The notes beneath the pieces are model-generated. The model was not told where the DNA came from. It ran no database searches and was given only the letters and a program-made list of their open reading frames with translations. From Eleginops maclovinus (lineage: Eukaryota; Chordata; Actinopteri; Perciformes; Eleginopidae): a stretch of DNA of 64,000 bases. The position numbers were made by a program, and so were the translations under genes. Location of the stretch: contig NC_086354.1 of assembly GCF_036324505.1 (NCBI RefSeq), forward strand, positions 2,772,756 to 2,836,755, given 5' to 3'. This document shows, one piece after another, positions 1 through 12,610 of this stretch. Position 1 is the first letter of the stretch; each line of letters starts with the position of its first letter.

Positions 1-1090
1 GTGCAGGAGTGCAGGCTTGATGTGCAGTCCGGGTTATTGTCAGTGGGTCACATGGTTAACCCCTTGTAGTGCAGCATGATGGCTACAGGCACAAAGGAGT
101 TTCCCAGGCGCTTAGTGCTGTGCAGAGGTGGAATGAGTCTGTGGCTGAACGTACTCCTCATCTTCACTAGCTCTGCATCGAGGGGGTGGGAGGGGTTATC
201 CAGGATACTGTCCAGTTTCCTCCTCGTCCTCCCCTCAGCCACCTGCTCCAGATTGTCCAGTTTAACTCCAACTACAGAGCTAGCCTTCCTCACCAGCTTG
301 TTCAGCCTGTCAGCATCCCTTTTGTTGGTGTTTCCGCCCCAGCACACCACGGCAAAGAAGAGCACACTGGCCCCCAGACTGGTAGAACGTCTGCAGCAGC
401 CTCGTGCACACGTTGAAGGACCTGAGCCCCTTCAGGAAGAACAGTTTGCTCTGTCCCTTCCTGAAGAGAGCATCAGTGTTGTCACTCCAGTCCAGTTTAT
501 TGTTCAAGTGCACTCCCAGGAACTTGTAGGTGTTCACCACCTCCACCTCCTCCCCCCTGATGGTAATGGGGGTTAGACACCTCTTCGTGCTCCGCCTGAA
601 GTCCACCACCAGCTCCTTAGTCGTGTTGATGTGGAGCTGGAGGTGGTTGTTGTCACACCAGCCTACAAAGTTCTCATCTGTGATGCAGCTGACAATGGAG
701 GAGTCATCGGAAAACTTCTGTAGGTGGCATGAGCCGGAGTTGAAGCGGAAGTCAGAGGTGTAGAGGGTGAACAGGAATGGTGACAGCACAGTTCCTTGGG
801 GGCTCCAGTGTTGCTCACCAGCACATCAGACACGCTGCCATGCAGTCTGACATACTGAGGTCTGCTGGTGAGGTAGTCAGTGATCCAGGCCACCAAGCTG
901 TGATCCACCTGCATCAGTGACAGCTTCTCAGCGAGCAGGTGTGGCTGGATGGTGTTGAAGGCGCTGGAGAAGACGAAGAACAAGATTCTTAGTGAGCTGT
1001 GCAGCTTCTCCAGGTGTGAGTTGGCTCTGTGCAGCATGTAAATGACGGCATCGTCTACACCGATGTTGGCCTGGTAGGCAAACTGTAGAG
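1..1090 (-). mobile_element. L2/Rex1-like LINE fragment, RT and 3' part (interrupted)
   Basis: Minus-strand frames carry the reverse transcriptase of a non-LTR retrotransposon: the AFNTIQPHLL block (about 930-975), a GAP(Q)GxxLSPFLF turn (about 770-810), the catalytic FSDD box (about 690) and the thumb/C-terminal region down to about position 48. The reading frame is broken near 800 and near 380. The usual Asp before SSAFNT is Val (near 972), so the enzyme would be inactive. The upstream part continues at 3394, beyond a hAT insertion. The element's 3' end lies left of the window. The family is probably the L2/Rex1-like group common in fish; the exact clade is inferred from motifs. Confidence 0.85.
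1083..1090. repeat. Left target-site duplication of hAT element
   Basis: The octamer ctgtagag precedes the left terminus of the hAT element, and cggtagag (3394-3401) follows the right terminus, a 7/8 match. Eight-bp duplications are the hallmark of hAT insertion. Confidence 0.8.
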
Positions 1091-1190
1091 CAGTGATCGC
1101 CAACCCGTCGATCGCGATTTCAGCGTAACAGGCGGCATTACATTGACTAATAAGATCAGGGAAGGATACTGGCACATTATCTGTCGCAAA

Positions 1191-2571
1191 ATGACAATAT
1201 ACGGCACTAAGGCTCCGAGAAAGAAGTCGAAAACGTATAATTTCTATGAGGAATGGGAAGAGGAATTTATTTTCACCATGGTGAAAGACAAGTGTGTTTT
1301 TATGCTGTGCCACCAAACTCTAGCGCTGTCTAAAAGAGGAAATCTGGAGCGGCACCACAACACCAACCACGACAAATTCAAAGACAGTTTCCCCACCAAG
1401 AGCTCAATCCGAGCTAGGAAAGTTGCTGAGCTGAAAGCGGGGTTGAAGGCCCAGCAGTCGCTTTTCACAAAACCTGCTGCTCAAAATAAGGCTGCGACTG
1501 AAGCTTCATTTCGTTTTAGTCACCTTTTGGCTAAACCCAAGAAGCCTTTTACAGATGGCGATCAAACAATGTCCATCACTGCAGCGACGGTTTTCAACGG
1601 CTTCAAAAACAAAGACGACATCAAAACCGCGCTCCGCAGTGTCCAGCTTGGCCCCAATACAGTGGCGAGGAGGGTCGAGCAAATGTCAGGGGACGTGGAT
1701 CGACAAGTGTTAAAAGACTTTTCACACTGTGAATATCTTTCACTACAGTTTGATGAATCCCTGGATGTAATGGACACAGCTCAGCTTGTTGTATTTGTCA
1801 GGATGGCGTTCCAGGATCTCCTCATTCTGTTGCACTTAAAGGAGAGAACGAGAGGTGAGGATATTTACAGCGCGTTTAAAAAATATGTCCGCGATAATGA
1901 CATCCCGATTCACAAACTGGTGGCAATTACCACTGAAGGAGCCCCAGCGACGACGGTCCTGATTTTGTGAATTACCACTGTGTCATTCACCAGCAGGCCT
2001 TGGCGGGGAAGGTCGTGAACTTTTCTCAAGTTATGTCTCTGGTGGTCAAACTGATCAACTCGATTAGAGCAAAAGCGCTTCAACACCGCTTATTCAAGGC
2101 GTTATTGGATGTTCACCTGGACAAAGTGGCAGCAGAGTTCAGTCTGCGTTTTAGTGAATTAGACGTCATGGAAGATATTGCTGCATTCGTCTTAAACCCA
2201 TTCCTGACCATTGATGTGGAACAGGTAGCTGCCAAATTTCAGCAGGTATTTGCTCTTTCAATGGGGTTGTCATGGAGATGGTTGATTTGTAAAATGACAT
2301 TGAGCTGAAAGTAAGATCACGAGACAGTTACTTTTGGGGAATTGTCAGCAGGGAGACGTTTCCCCTCCTCACCTGCACTAAGAGTGAGTGCCTCTTTGGC
2401 TCCACTTACCTCTGTGAAATGGCGTTTTCACAGATGAGAATAATTAAATCAAAGTACAGGAGCCGCCTCACTGACAAACACCTCACAGACTGTCTCAGAC
2501 CAGCTGTCAGTAGCTATGAGCCAAACTACAAAGCACTCACAGACAGTATTCAGTCACAGCCATCTCACTAA
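1191..2571 (+). pseudogene. hAT transposase pseudogene (BED finger, hATC end)
   Basis: The open part from 1191 begins with a BED-type zinc finger (CxxxxC near residue 35, then RHHNTNH) and continues into the hAT core (QFDESLDV, then TTEGAPA). At about 1950 the frame is lost; the next frame resumes at DFVNYHCVIHQQAL and runs to 2308. The dimerisation tail is seen again from about 2370 to the stop at 2569-2571 (CEMAFSQMRIIKSKYRSRLT). The middle of the usual ~600-residue protein is deleted, so no functional transposase can be made. The closest relatives by motif are the transposases from which GTF2IRD2/ZBED-type genes derive. Position 1191 is chosen as the start because MTIYG leads into the usual basic N-terminus; a start at 1143 is also open. 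Confidence 0.8.
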
Positions 2572-2738
2572 CCTGGGTGAGTAACATGCCAGTTTTGACA
2601 TCTGATGGCAATGTGAAAAGTGATGATGCATAAGATGGTACATAACTGCACTGAGCTTATTTACACTGACTGAGAATTTTGTTAAAACACAATTACAGTT
2701 CTATTTTAATAATAATAATAATACATTTTATTGATACA

Positions 2739-3075
2739 TATTTTCTAAAATGCTGATGTTATGTAACTTGCATGACGCTTGAGTGGATAAGCATAACACT
2801 GTGTGTGATCTGCTCACTGCTAGTGTGTTTTGTGTGTGTGTGCCTTCTATGAACAAAGTACTAACCTCATACAAAAGGAAATAGGCCACACCTTTATTTT
2901 TTGTGTTGGACATGAAGCTGTACTTCGCCTAATTGCATTGAGAGTTTTGTTAGCATTACAGTTATATTTTCTAAAATGCTGATATTAATGTGACTTGAAT
3001 GAAGCTTCGATGGATAAGCATAACACTTGATATGATCTGCTTGTCTACCATAAACAAAATACTGTCCTCAGATGT
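2739..3075 (+). repeat. Diverged direct repeat in hAT 3' tail
   Basis: About 110-130 bases starting at 2739 (atattttctaaaatgctgat) recur at 2964, including ggataagcataacac and the following atgatctgct-like stretch. This is an internal tandem duplication of the non-coding tail; it encodes nothing. Confidence 0.7.
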
Positions 3076-3393
3076 GGAAAATTCCACAAATTCCACATTC
3101 CTTTTCTTTTTGTGTTGAAATAAAATTGAATAACTTGGAGTTGAAGTTGAATGTCTTGATGTGAAGCTATGGCCAGTTTGACATGCTAGTTACAGTGTGT
3201 TCTTTGTTACATACATTTGAACGTTGGACCAAAGCATTTCACGTAATTCAAACACAATTAGCTTGAATAAAAGGCGTCAAGTTGGAAGTACAATCTGGGC
3301 TGTCTTTTTCTTTCAACGCTTAAATAGGTAGATCTTGCCTCTCACCAAGGTGGAGGTCAGGGATCTTGGGCTTAAAAAGATTGGAGACCACTG

Positions 3394-3447
3394 CGGTAGA
3401 GGGTCCACGGAGTCACACACAAGGGGTTTGAGTTGCTGCAGGATCAG
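3394..3447 (-). mobile_element. LINE fragment, 5' piece beyond the hAT insertion
   Basis: On the minus strand this piece encodes LQQLKPLVCDSVD, which is directly followed, after removing the hAT and one target copy, by PLQFAYQANIGVDD encoded just left of 1083. This is RT block 2 of the same LINE. Similarity ends near 3447, before an AT-rich stretch, so the copy is 5'-truncated. Confidence 0.82.
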
Positions 3448-5931
3448 TCATTGTTATATATATATAGCATTATTGACCATGGTACTATTAATTCCCTTTG
3501 AATACTTTCCTAGTATCAGACAAAGTTGTTCTGTATTGTGGTTACCCCACAACATACTGTAGAATGTCAGGTATATAACCTTACATCACGGTATGGCATT
3601 TAAAGGAAATTATATCATGAAGTCAAAGCACAGGATGTTTAGAGAGGCAGAGCTGTAGCCGATTATGATAGTGTTGATGGCATGGCCAACGGTGTGCACG
3701 TGTAAGTATGTTAGCTTCCCTAGAGCAAGTGGTACTGCTCTGCATGAATGGGTGTGAATGGGTGAATGACTCGTAGTATGTAAAGCGCTTTGAAGTGTCC
3801 AAAAGACCTGATAAAGAGCTATATAAGTACAGACCATGATGTAAGAGGCAGCATCCCCAGGAGCTCTTTCTGTATAGTATGTTTATTACTATTGATTTGA
3901 ACCTTATCTCACTGTTTACCTTTCTACTGTATGTAAGGCAAGACAAGCCACCGACTCTTCCCAGTGTGCTGGCCAATCCTGGCCCCAAGGAGGAGATTTT
4001 CTGCAGAGACTGTGGCTCCTCCTCTCCTCCACCAGCCTGGCCACTGCCATGGCCTCATGCTGTGTAGTAGGGATTAGCTGGCTGAAAGCATAACAGTTCA
4101 GGATTCCAAGGATTAGTAGCCACAGTGTAGATATGGCAATGAAAATCTCAAGTCCTAGGATCCTCCCAACAATGCAACATAAATATATATAAGACAATAA
4201 ACAATAAAACACATTTAAAATACAATAGAGTCATTGCAAGATGTAAAAGAGTAGAATACAAATAGTGCAGATTAGTTTGCAAGACCAGGGTGCAAGTAAT
4301 GCAGATGAAGTAAACTATAGTCATGTCAAAAAATACATAAAATGAGCTAAATGTGACCCATGCAGGATGTAAATAGAATGAGAAAAACAAAAGCAGAATG
4401 TAATACTGTACAGTGAAATAAAAATAATGTTTATTGTCAGAATAAATACATTGTTTGCTCTGGAAATAATTCCACAGAAATGTCTCCACATACAGTATGA
4501 TCTGAGTATGGGTGTATCCAGTATTACTGTGCCCAGCATAATGGTAATAATGCAGGGTGTGGACTGATCTGCAGCTTCATTACAGATATTCATCACAATG
4601 AAGAAAAAGCAGATGGGATTTATGGTCAAATACTGTGAATAGGACGACCTAAATACTCTTCTTGTTGATTCACTTCTAATTTCCTAAAATGTGATTAGCC
4701 AATCGTTCAATTAGTTCAAGAGCAGTTTTTTATGAGCACATCACTACCATGTCAGTATTCAGACTTACTCATATAATTCTAATTTAGTTTGAGAGCATTT
4801 ATGCTCCATTTGCTTTCTGAAGTTTCGCCCAAGTCCATTGCTCCACAGCGGGCTGATATACATTTTTTATGGAATAAAGAGTATTTAGGGTTCTGAAAAC
4901 CTTTTACACAGTCCGTTTCTTGCCATGAACAATAGGTCCTTCATGAACACACAGTTCTGTTGCAAAGTGAAAACGGTTTTACATGACAGATTTTCCTATT
5001 TACCAGTCAAAATGTTTGAGCATGACTTCCTCAAAACCAATCTGAAAAAATAAAAAATCTGAAACAATTGCATCACAGTCTATCGGTTATAGTTAACTAA
5101 TGCTGCTCTATGATTGGTCAGTCTGAATATCATGGGCGGGATATGTGTTAACTGTGAACTGCCAATAAAATTAACAATAGAAAAAAACATATTGGACATT
5201 ATTTAATAACTAACAACAATAGGTTTTCAAAATTAACACCAAAATATGTTGATGAGTTCAATTACATAAGTTTCACTAGATTCCGCTCTTACGTCAAGGC
5301 ATGTTAAAACGGGTTAGCTTTTAAATCAAATAAATATATATATTGGTGATCCTCTCTGTTGGGTGTTTCTCTGTTGGCTCAGAATGAATAGAAGCTTGTC
5401 CCAAATGACCTGAGTTTCTGTTTATTTCCTAAAAATCTTATATCAAATGCATTAATGTAAAATCTGTTTTTCTAAAAGCATAATCAACTTGTTCGTGTGG
5501 TTTGAAAAACTCATTGTGAATTATCTGAGTTGGTGTTCAAACATTAAACGCAACTGTTGGATCCCAGCTCTCAACAAATAGCATATTAATGATCACAGAA
5601 ACAAGCACTTAAAAGCACCACTTTATTTTAGAAAAATATTTTAATTTTCCATTACACTTTGCAAGGCTGAGTTTATAGGTCACTTAACCTCATTATGTAT
5701 TTCCTGGATTGTGTACTCTCTGCAGGCGTACATGCTGCTCTTAGATATGTGTTTTATCCGTAATGCAATCAGTCGGAATCAATGAAAAAAGAAAATGAAT
5801 TTTAATAAATGGATGTGGAGTAAATGTAGAATAAAAGTAGAGGTAAAATATTACTGATGCTGAATACTTACTGTTGTTTTACCTGTCATTGAAAAGCAAA
5901 GGAATACTAATGCATACAAATTTGTTGAAGC
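3448..5931. other. Gene-free AT-rich stretch with a LINE-like tail
   Basis: No convincing gene. Around 3720-3835 there is a motif common at 3' ends of fish L2-type repeats (gaatgggtgaatgac, aaagcgctttgaa, agctatataagtacag), similar to the tail at 53130-53190. The rest is AT-rich with short open frames that look random. Confidence 0.5.
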
Positions 5932-6090
5932 TGTGGTGGATTGACATAATTCACCAACAGAAATATGGGTGGGGTATTGTTCCGCACGGACAGTTTAGAC
6001 TTCCTTAGTCATTCTGTTTCCATTGCTTGAGAGTTCATTCATTCTTTTCAATGTTTATTAAATGTCCGACTCCCGTCTCTCGGCACTACA
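5932..6090 (+). repeat. 5' LTR of Gypsy-like element
   Basis: Starts TGTGGTGGATTGAC and ends CTCTCGGCACTACA. The middle differs by several indels from the right LTR, so the insertion is old. Confidence 0.75.
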
Positions 6091-6117
6091 TTGGTGACCC
6101 CATCTGACATATCCTCT

Positions 6118-6566
6118 GACCGTGGCTCCCAGTTTGCCTCAGAGCTCTGGAACGCAGTTGACGAGGGATGGGGGTTTTTGTCTTCATTCGCCACGATGCC
6201 CACCGTGGCCCCCTACACCCCCCTTATGATGGCCCGTTCAAGGTCATACGACACGGGAACAAGAGCCTGGTGGTGGACGTTAGTGGCAGACCTGAGACCA
6301 AGTCCGTCGACAGGATTAAGCCTGCTCATTTGGACATTTCCAGACCAGTGGGCTTGGCTCTTCCCCCTCGTCGGGGCTGTCCTCCCATGCCCCGACCCCC
6401 ACCCCCTGTCGAGGCGCCCTCATTGATGCCCTTGTCCAGTGACCTTATCGACGGCACGAGCACGCCTGCAGCCCCGCCCTCCTCAGCCCCTGTTGTCATT
6501 ACTCGCTGGGATTGGGTGGTCCTTCATCCCCGACGCGCCAATGTTGACTATAGGGGGGCCCTATGA
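6118..6566 (+). pseudogene. Integrase remnant of Gypsy-like element
   Basis: A 3'-terminal pol remnant. The catalytic-core segment with DRGSQFAS is fused out of frame to the integrase C-terminal segment ending in DRIKPAHLD, followed by a Pro-rich tail. Most of the core, including the last acidic catalytic residue, is deleted at about 6155-6165. Cannot be functional. Confidence 0.72.
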
Positions 6567-6659
6567 GGGGGCTTGTGTGGTGGTTGATGCCTTTGCCCTG
6601 TGACCTTGTTCGACGGCACGGGCACGCCTGCAGCCCCGCCCTCCTCGGTCCCTGTTGTG
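6425..6659 (+). repeat. Direct repeat of ~73 bp within the LTR element
   Basis: The GC-rich block at 6425-6497 (gatgcccttgtccagtgacc to cctgttgt) recurs at 6586-6659. Between them lies a purine-rich stretch and cttgtgtggtgg, resembling the start of the LTR; a template-switch duplication is a likely cause. Confidence 0.7.
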
Positions 6660-6671
6660 CTTACGTGCTTG

Positions 6672-6826
6672 TGTGGTGGATTGACATAATTCACGCATGG
6701 AACTATGGGTGAGGTATTGTTCCCGCACGGACAGTTTAGTGCACGGGACTCAATGTTCAATGTTCATTAAATGTCTAGCTTTGTCTTTTGACACACCGCT
6801 TCCGACTCCCATCTCTCGACACCACA
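6672..6826 (+). repeat. 3' LTR of Gypsy-like element
   Basis: Shares its first ~45 and last ~30 bases with the left LTR and contains a caatgttcattaaatgtc block also in the left copy. Ends CTCTCGACACCACA. Confidence 0.75.
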
Positions 6827-6859
6827 GTCATGCAAAAATTAAGCAACTTATAAACATTA

Positions 6860-7120
6860 TTGGGCCGAAGTAAACACTAAAGGGAACGGCAGAAGAAGAC
6901 AAACAGGAAGAAAACACTAACAGGAACACGGTATGGGCTTTGGCAGTGTTTAAAGACTGATTCCTGGAAGAGAAACTGTGAACAAACAGACTTTCTTCTT
7001 AGTAGAAGCAATATGGATGCTATAATTATTTTTAAATCAATTTTGAGAGTATGGCAGTTCGTTTGTTTGCTCTGCTTTGCGGAGGGATCCTCCACACCTG
7101 GTAAAGGTTCTATTCTCATT
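6860..7120 (+). repeat. Dispersed repeat with 40-bp internal unit (copy 1)
   Basis: Contains the unit aaacactaaagggaac...agaagaagac, then gaacacggtatgggct and agaaactgtgaac, all shared with 18620-18800 and 56040-56165 and, in reverse, with 44270-44490. Non-coding; family unknown to me. Confidence 0.65.
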
Positions 7121-7139
7121 GATGACCGGCTCTCTGCAT

Positions 7140-7231
7140 ATTATGTCTTACTTGGCATGCATCTCCTCCTTTGTCCTACGAGATAGTGACATCACTATGT
7201 AACATGCGCTCATATTGACTAGCACTCCAAC
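7140..7231 (+). repeat. MITE-like repeat (family A), left piece split by hAT
   Basis: Runs through gacatcactatgtaaca to the hAT insertion point. It aligns with the reverse of 51120-51190 and with 27228-27263. The right half resumes at 8287. Confidence 0.7.
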
Positions 7232-7559
7232 TAGGGGTGTCACAATATACCGGTATTTACGGTAACCGTGATATTTAAAAAATGAAATATTGATGATATG
7301 TAAATAATACACGTATGATAATATCGTACATAATCCAACGCCAGTAACTATCTGGATAAATTCCAACCAGTAGGAGGCGATAAGGCTCCTTAACACTGGT
7401 TGCGCCATCCCGCCATAAAACAGAAAAAAGAAGACGCGGTAACTAGCTAGCGAGCAGCTACTAGCACAGTGTATGTATGCTGTGTGGCTGCTAGTGATGC
7501 ACAAAACCATGTGGGAGATTACAGAGGAGAGCGAGACACTCAAAAAGAGTTACCTCTCC

Positions 7560-8090
7560 AGTGTGGGAGTTTATTGGATTTCGTGAACTGGGTGTTAGAG
7601 ATAGAGACCCCAGTCTGCAAGACGTGCCAAACAACAGTAAGCAAAAAAGGGGCAATGCTAACAACCTGTCCACCCACCTTCACGTCCATCACCCTGCAGA
7701 CTTCGCCACGGTACAGAGAGTAAGTTGCAGTGGGTTTGCTAGCCCAGAGACGATAAATGTCACATCACGGTCTTAGTTGTGTCAAAGTTTAGTTATCATG
7801 GCGTTGGACTAAACAGTATTTTCTCTCCCCTGGTTATTTGTTAGGCAGCCACAGCGTCAAAGAAGCGACACAGAGCCAGGGATTCAGGTCAGCTAACGGT
7901 GTTTAAGTCAATGAATAAGAAAGGTAGACATGGCTAGTGCATGTCAGAATGAAGCCATCACTAAATCATTGGCCTACTTTATAGCAAAGCATGATCCTTT
8001 AGAATTGTTAGAGGCCAGGGTTTAAAGCACTGATGACATCAGTTGCTCCAAAATACAAAATCCCAAGAAGACAACAGTTTTTGTTGTTAT
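7560..8090 (+). pseudogene. ZBED-type hAT transposase exon remnants
   Basis: From 7560 one frame reads VWEFIGFRELG and the adjoining frame PVCKTCQTTVSKKG, then the first frame continues NANNLSTHLHVHHPADF. Together these are the C-x2-C...H-x4-H BED zinc finger, broken by frameshifts. A likely splice donor gtaagt lies at 7720. Further on, KKRHRARDSGQLTVFKSMNKK (7860-7922) and ITKSLAYFIAKHDPLE / APKYKIPRR (7955-8075) match the segment after the finger in ZBED-like transposases. The catalytic RNase H-like region is missing. Confidence 0.68.
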
Positions 8091-8153
8091 TGTTGTACAC
8101 TAGACACAAAATGCAAAATAAACGAATGAATTTGAGAGGATTTTGACTGATAG

Positions 8154-8154
<1 letters not shown>

Positions 8155-8187
<33 letters not shown>
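8155..8187. repeat. (ATT)n microsatellite
   Basis: Eleven tandem ATT units inside the hAT element. Confidence 0.95.
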
Positions 8188-8286
8188 TTGTTGACATTTT
8201 CTATAGATGTCGCGATAATATCGTTATCGTGAATTATTTTGGCCACGATAACCGTGGAGTGAAAATCTGATATTGTGACAGCCCTA

Positions 8287-8535
8287 ACTCCAATACATTT
8301 TATGTGACAGGTTAACGGGCGGGACATCTCTAAGCGGTTGACAAATCACAACAGAGTGGTCAGCGAACCAATCAGAGCAGACTGGGCTCTGGTTTCAGAT
8401 ACAGGGTGAAGCACAGGTAGTATGAGAAAAATAAAGACCTTTTTGAACATTAAAGCATGGAGACATGTCCCAGTAGAAGCACTGAATACTGAAATGAACC
8501 TAGAAATGAGCAGAATAAGGCCTCTTTTTTGTGAC
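8287..8535 (+). repeat. MITE-like repeat (family A), right piece
   Basis: Continues the repeat broken at 7231. The blocks gaccaatcacaacagag-like, agcagactgggctctggttt and aaagcatggagacatgtccc are shared with 49985-50125 and, reversed, with 33285-33400 and 50945-51065. Confidence 0.75.
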
Positions 8536-10471
<1,936 letters not shown>

Positions 10472-11370
10472 GTGTTCTATCTCACACAGGCTCCGCCCTC
10501 TACTGGACCCTATGGGTACTACTCTTCACCAATAACACGCGACTGCTAACCTGGTTAAACAGGGGCTGAGGGGCCAGCCCCATGCCTGTTGAGGAAGACT
10601 GCTAGGAGAAGCGCGACCATTACTCAACACGAACAGGAAGCGATTTGGAATGTACCAGACAGTTACAGCGCTACCATTGTCATATTATGTCATATCATGT
10701 AATAAACACGCAATAATGTTAGTTACGAAATAAAATACACATATATTACTTGTTGTTAGTGGAAATCGAATTATTGATCATGTCGTGAACTGCACCACAG
10801 TGGCTAGTGGTGGGGCCAAGCCCCACCGGCCCCTAATGCAGAGACGCCCCTGCCTGAGAGACATTAGCTTACCCGGGTCAATTAGGCTTTACCCAGCCGG
10901 GTATGCTAGGGTCCCGCCTTCTCCACGGTCACAACCGGACAGTAGGAAGTTAGGGTGTGGTGGCTGTCAACTAAAGGCCGATCAGGAGCAGTGTGGTGGG
11001 TCGATGCTGTGAGCCGACAGGGAGTTCATTCATAGGGGCTCCACCCACTGTACCCATAGTGTCCCGTAGAGGGCGGAGCCTGTGTGAAATAGAACGAAGG
11101 TTACGTATTGTAACCCTAGTTCTATAAACACAGGCGGAGCCCTCTACCTAGGGGCCCTGTCTTTCCTTTGCCGCTCGCTGAAGAGGGTGTAGGATGACAG
11201 TCAGTGGTGTAGCTGCCTTATATACTGTGAGGCCTACGCGCGCATTCGGGTAGGCTCGTCCTGATTGGCAGACTACGTTATGTAAATTCAGTGTGAGAAC
11301 GCTTGCGTGTTATCGGTGAAGAGTAGTACCCATAGAGTCCAGTAGAGGGCGGAGCCTGTGCTTATAGAAC
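10472..11370. repeat. Nested inverted-repeat structure around GTAGAGGGCGGAGCC
   Basis: The block 10472-10542 is repeated in inverse orientation at 11300-11370 with only a few mismatches (ggctccgccctctactgga, tatgggtactactcttcacc). Inside, related motifs occur at 11050-11094 (+) and 11119-11157 (inverted), separated by the near-perfect palindrome GGTTACGTATTGTAACC (11099-11115). No protein is encoded. It may be a MITE/foldback element of ~900 bp; the family is not recognised. Confidence 0.72.
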
Positions 11371-12359
11371 TAGGGTTACAATCATATATCCTATCTCTTC
11401 TTTCAAACCCCAGGTTATCTAAGAAATATTTATCATTTTACATATAAAAAATCATCTTCAGCTCGTCATGACAATATTTCTGCATTCTGTTGGCTCACAT
11501 CTTTTTTCTGTCTTTAAAAACTGAAATTGTTAATTAGGATTTCCAAGTCACCTTCATTTTTCCCATATCTATTTTGGCATATTTCCTACAGTTGAAAACC
11601 TTTTTGTACTAAAGTATTGTGTTTCATGAAGATTCTAAGAGAGTGAGAGCTAGCATTTTACTGTCCACTATTTCTTAAAATGTTCCTTTGATTTCTAATT
11701 ATGTATCGACTCCGCTGCAACAATGTGGCATTTTGCTGACCTTTTTTCCATCCAGGAATAATAACACTTTTATCTTGGACAGTGATGAAAGGACTGGCAG
11801 ACACATGGAGACCCTGCTCAGTGACAGAAAGATCTGAAGGGGCAGCAAATGTGTCTCTGTGTCACAGTTCTGCCCATCAGAATGTGGAGACGTAAGAAAT
11901 ATTCAGCCTCTTTGTTTTATGACATCTGATCTGTTTCAAAGGATTGACGTCTTCAGAAGTTTGTATTTAAGTTGTGACTTTCTCTGTCATCGCTTTGATC
12001 TGCAATGCAATCTACAAATTCAGGGCTATCAATTTTAAGATACAGATCATTATTCCCATGGTTTGCTTTGATCCAAATATCACGTAGAAATGGAATTAAC
12101 ACATGTATCATAGTTATGACATCTTAAAGAAAAGAAGCGACTTGGTAAAGTCAATGCAACACTCTCTCATTTCACCAATGGATCTGACTTCACACTGTAA
12201 AGACCAGTGGGTGTACGGTGTAATGGACTTTAATACGTAATCAGACTTTTGACCAGGAGAAATTAATCTGTGATTAACCAGATCACATTGTCATCCCAAA
12301 AAAAAATCAAAAACCCAGGCAGGAATCCCTCTCAGGACTGGGGAATTGTTCAGTATGCA
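11371..12359. other. Gene-free stretch
   Basis: No gene or known repeat recognised. AT-rich, without long open frames. Confidence 0.45.
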
Positions 12360-12610
12360 AAGCGTACGTCTTCATCATGATCCTGAGTCTTCATCATGTC
12401 TTTATCATGAGTCTTCAGAGGGTCTCTGTGCTGTGGAGGATGTCCTGCCTGGTTCCTGTGCCTCAGACACTGTGTCCAAGGACTTTTATTGCACATTGTT
12501 ACTTGAGCTTATGTATGTTCATATAAATATTGAATACTATATATCTAATACTGTGCAACCTAATTTCCCCCTTTGGATTAATGAAGCCTTTGGACTCATG
12601 GATAAACACT
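12360..12610 (+). mobile_element. LINE 3'-tail remnant
   Basis: Shares with 24260-24890 the blocks cttcatcatgagcctgagtc-like, gagtcttcagagggtctctg, aaggacttttattgcaca and a tail like cctttggattaatgaag. This is the 3' UTR of the LINE family seen at 23200-24900, without coding sequence. Confidence 0.65.

Larger units (their letters stand above)
1091..3393 (+). mobile_element. hAT DNA transposon (GTF2IRD2/ZBED-like), decayed, inside LINE
   Basis: Termini are inverted: CAGTGATCGCCAACC at the left end and, read on the minus strand, CAGTGGTCTCCAATC at the right end (12/15 match). An 8-bp target duplication flanks the element. It holds a broken transposase (about 1191-2571) and a long 3' non-coding tail. 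Removing it rejoins the LINE reading frame across 1090/3394, which confirms both borders. Confidence 0.88.
5932..6826 (+). mobile_element. Collapsed Gypsy-like LTR retrotransposon
   Basis: Two ~157-bp LTRs begin TGTGGTGGATTGACATAATT and end CTACA/CCACA (5932-6090 and 6672-6826). Directly after the left LTR is TTGGTGACCCCA, a usual primer-binding-site position. The remaining interior is only the end of an integrase: DRGSQFASELWN (core fragment, about 6118-6153), then, after a deletion, HRGPLHPPYDGPFKVI to VDRIKPAHLD (6195-6335). gag, protease, RT and RNase H are absent. No matching target duplication was found, so one end may be rearranged. Confidence 0.82.
7232..8286 (+). mobile_element. Internally deleted hAT element with BED finger remnant
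   Basis: Ends are inverted (TAGGGGTGTCACAATAT at left; TAGGGCTGTCACAATAT read from the right end), flanked by actccaac (7224-7231) and actccaat (8287-8294), an 8-bp target duplication with one mismatch. The 1055-bp interior retains 5' transposase exons and an ATT microsatellite but lacks the catalytic domain. Uninterrupted copies of the host repeat at 27258 and 51130 give the empty-site sequence. Confidence 0.85.

Noticed and set aside
1244..1777. Minus-strand frames opposite the hAT transposase
   Set aside because: Antisense shadows of the transposase pseudogene.
5927..6831. Target duplication for the Gypsy-like element
   Set aside because: gaagc and gtcat on the two sides do not match; recombination or mutation is possible but not shown.
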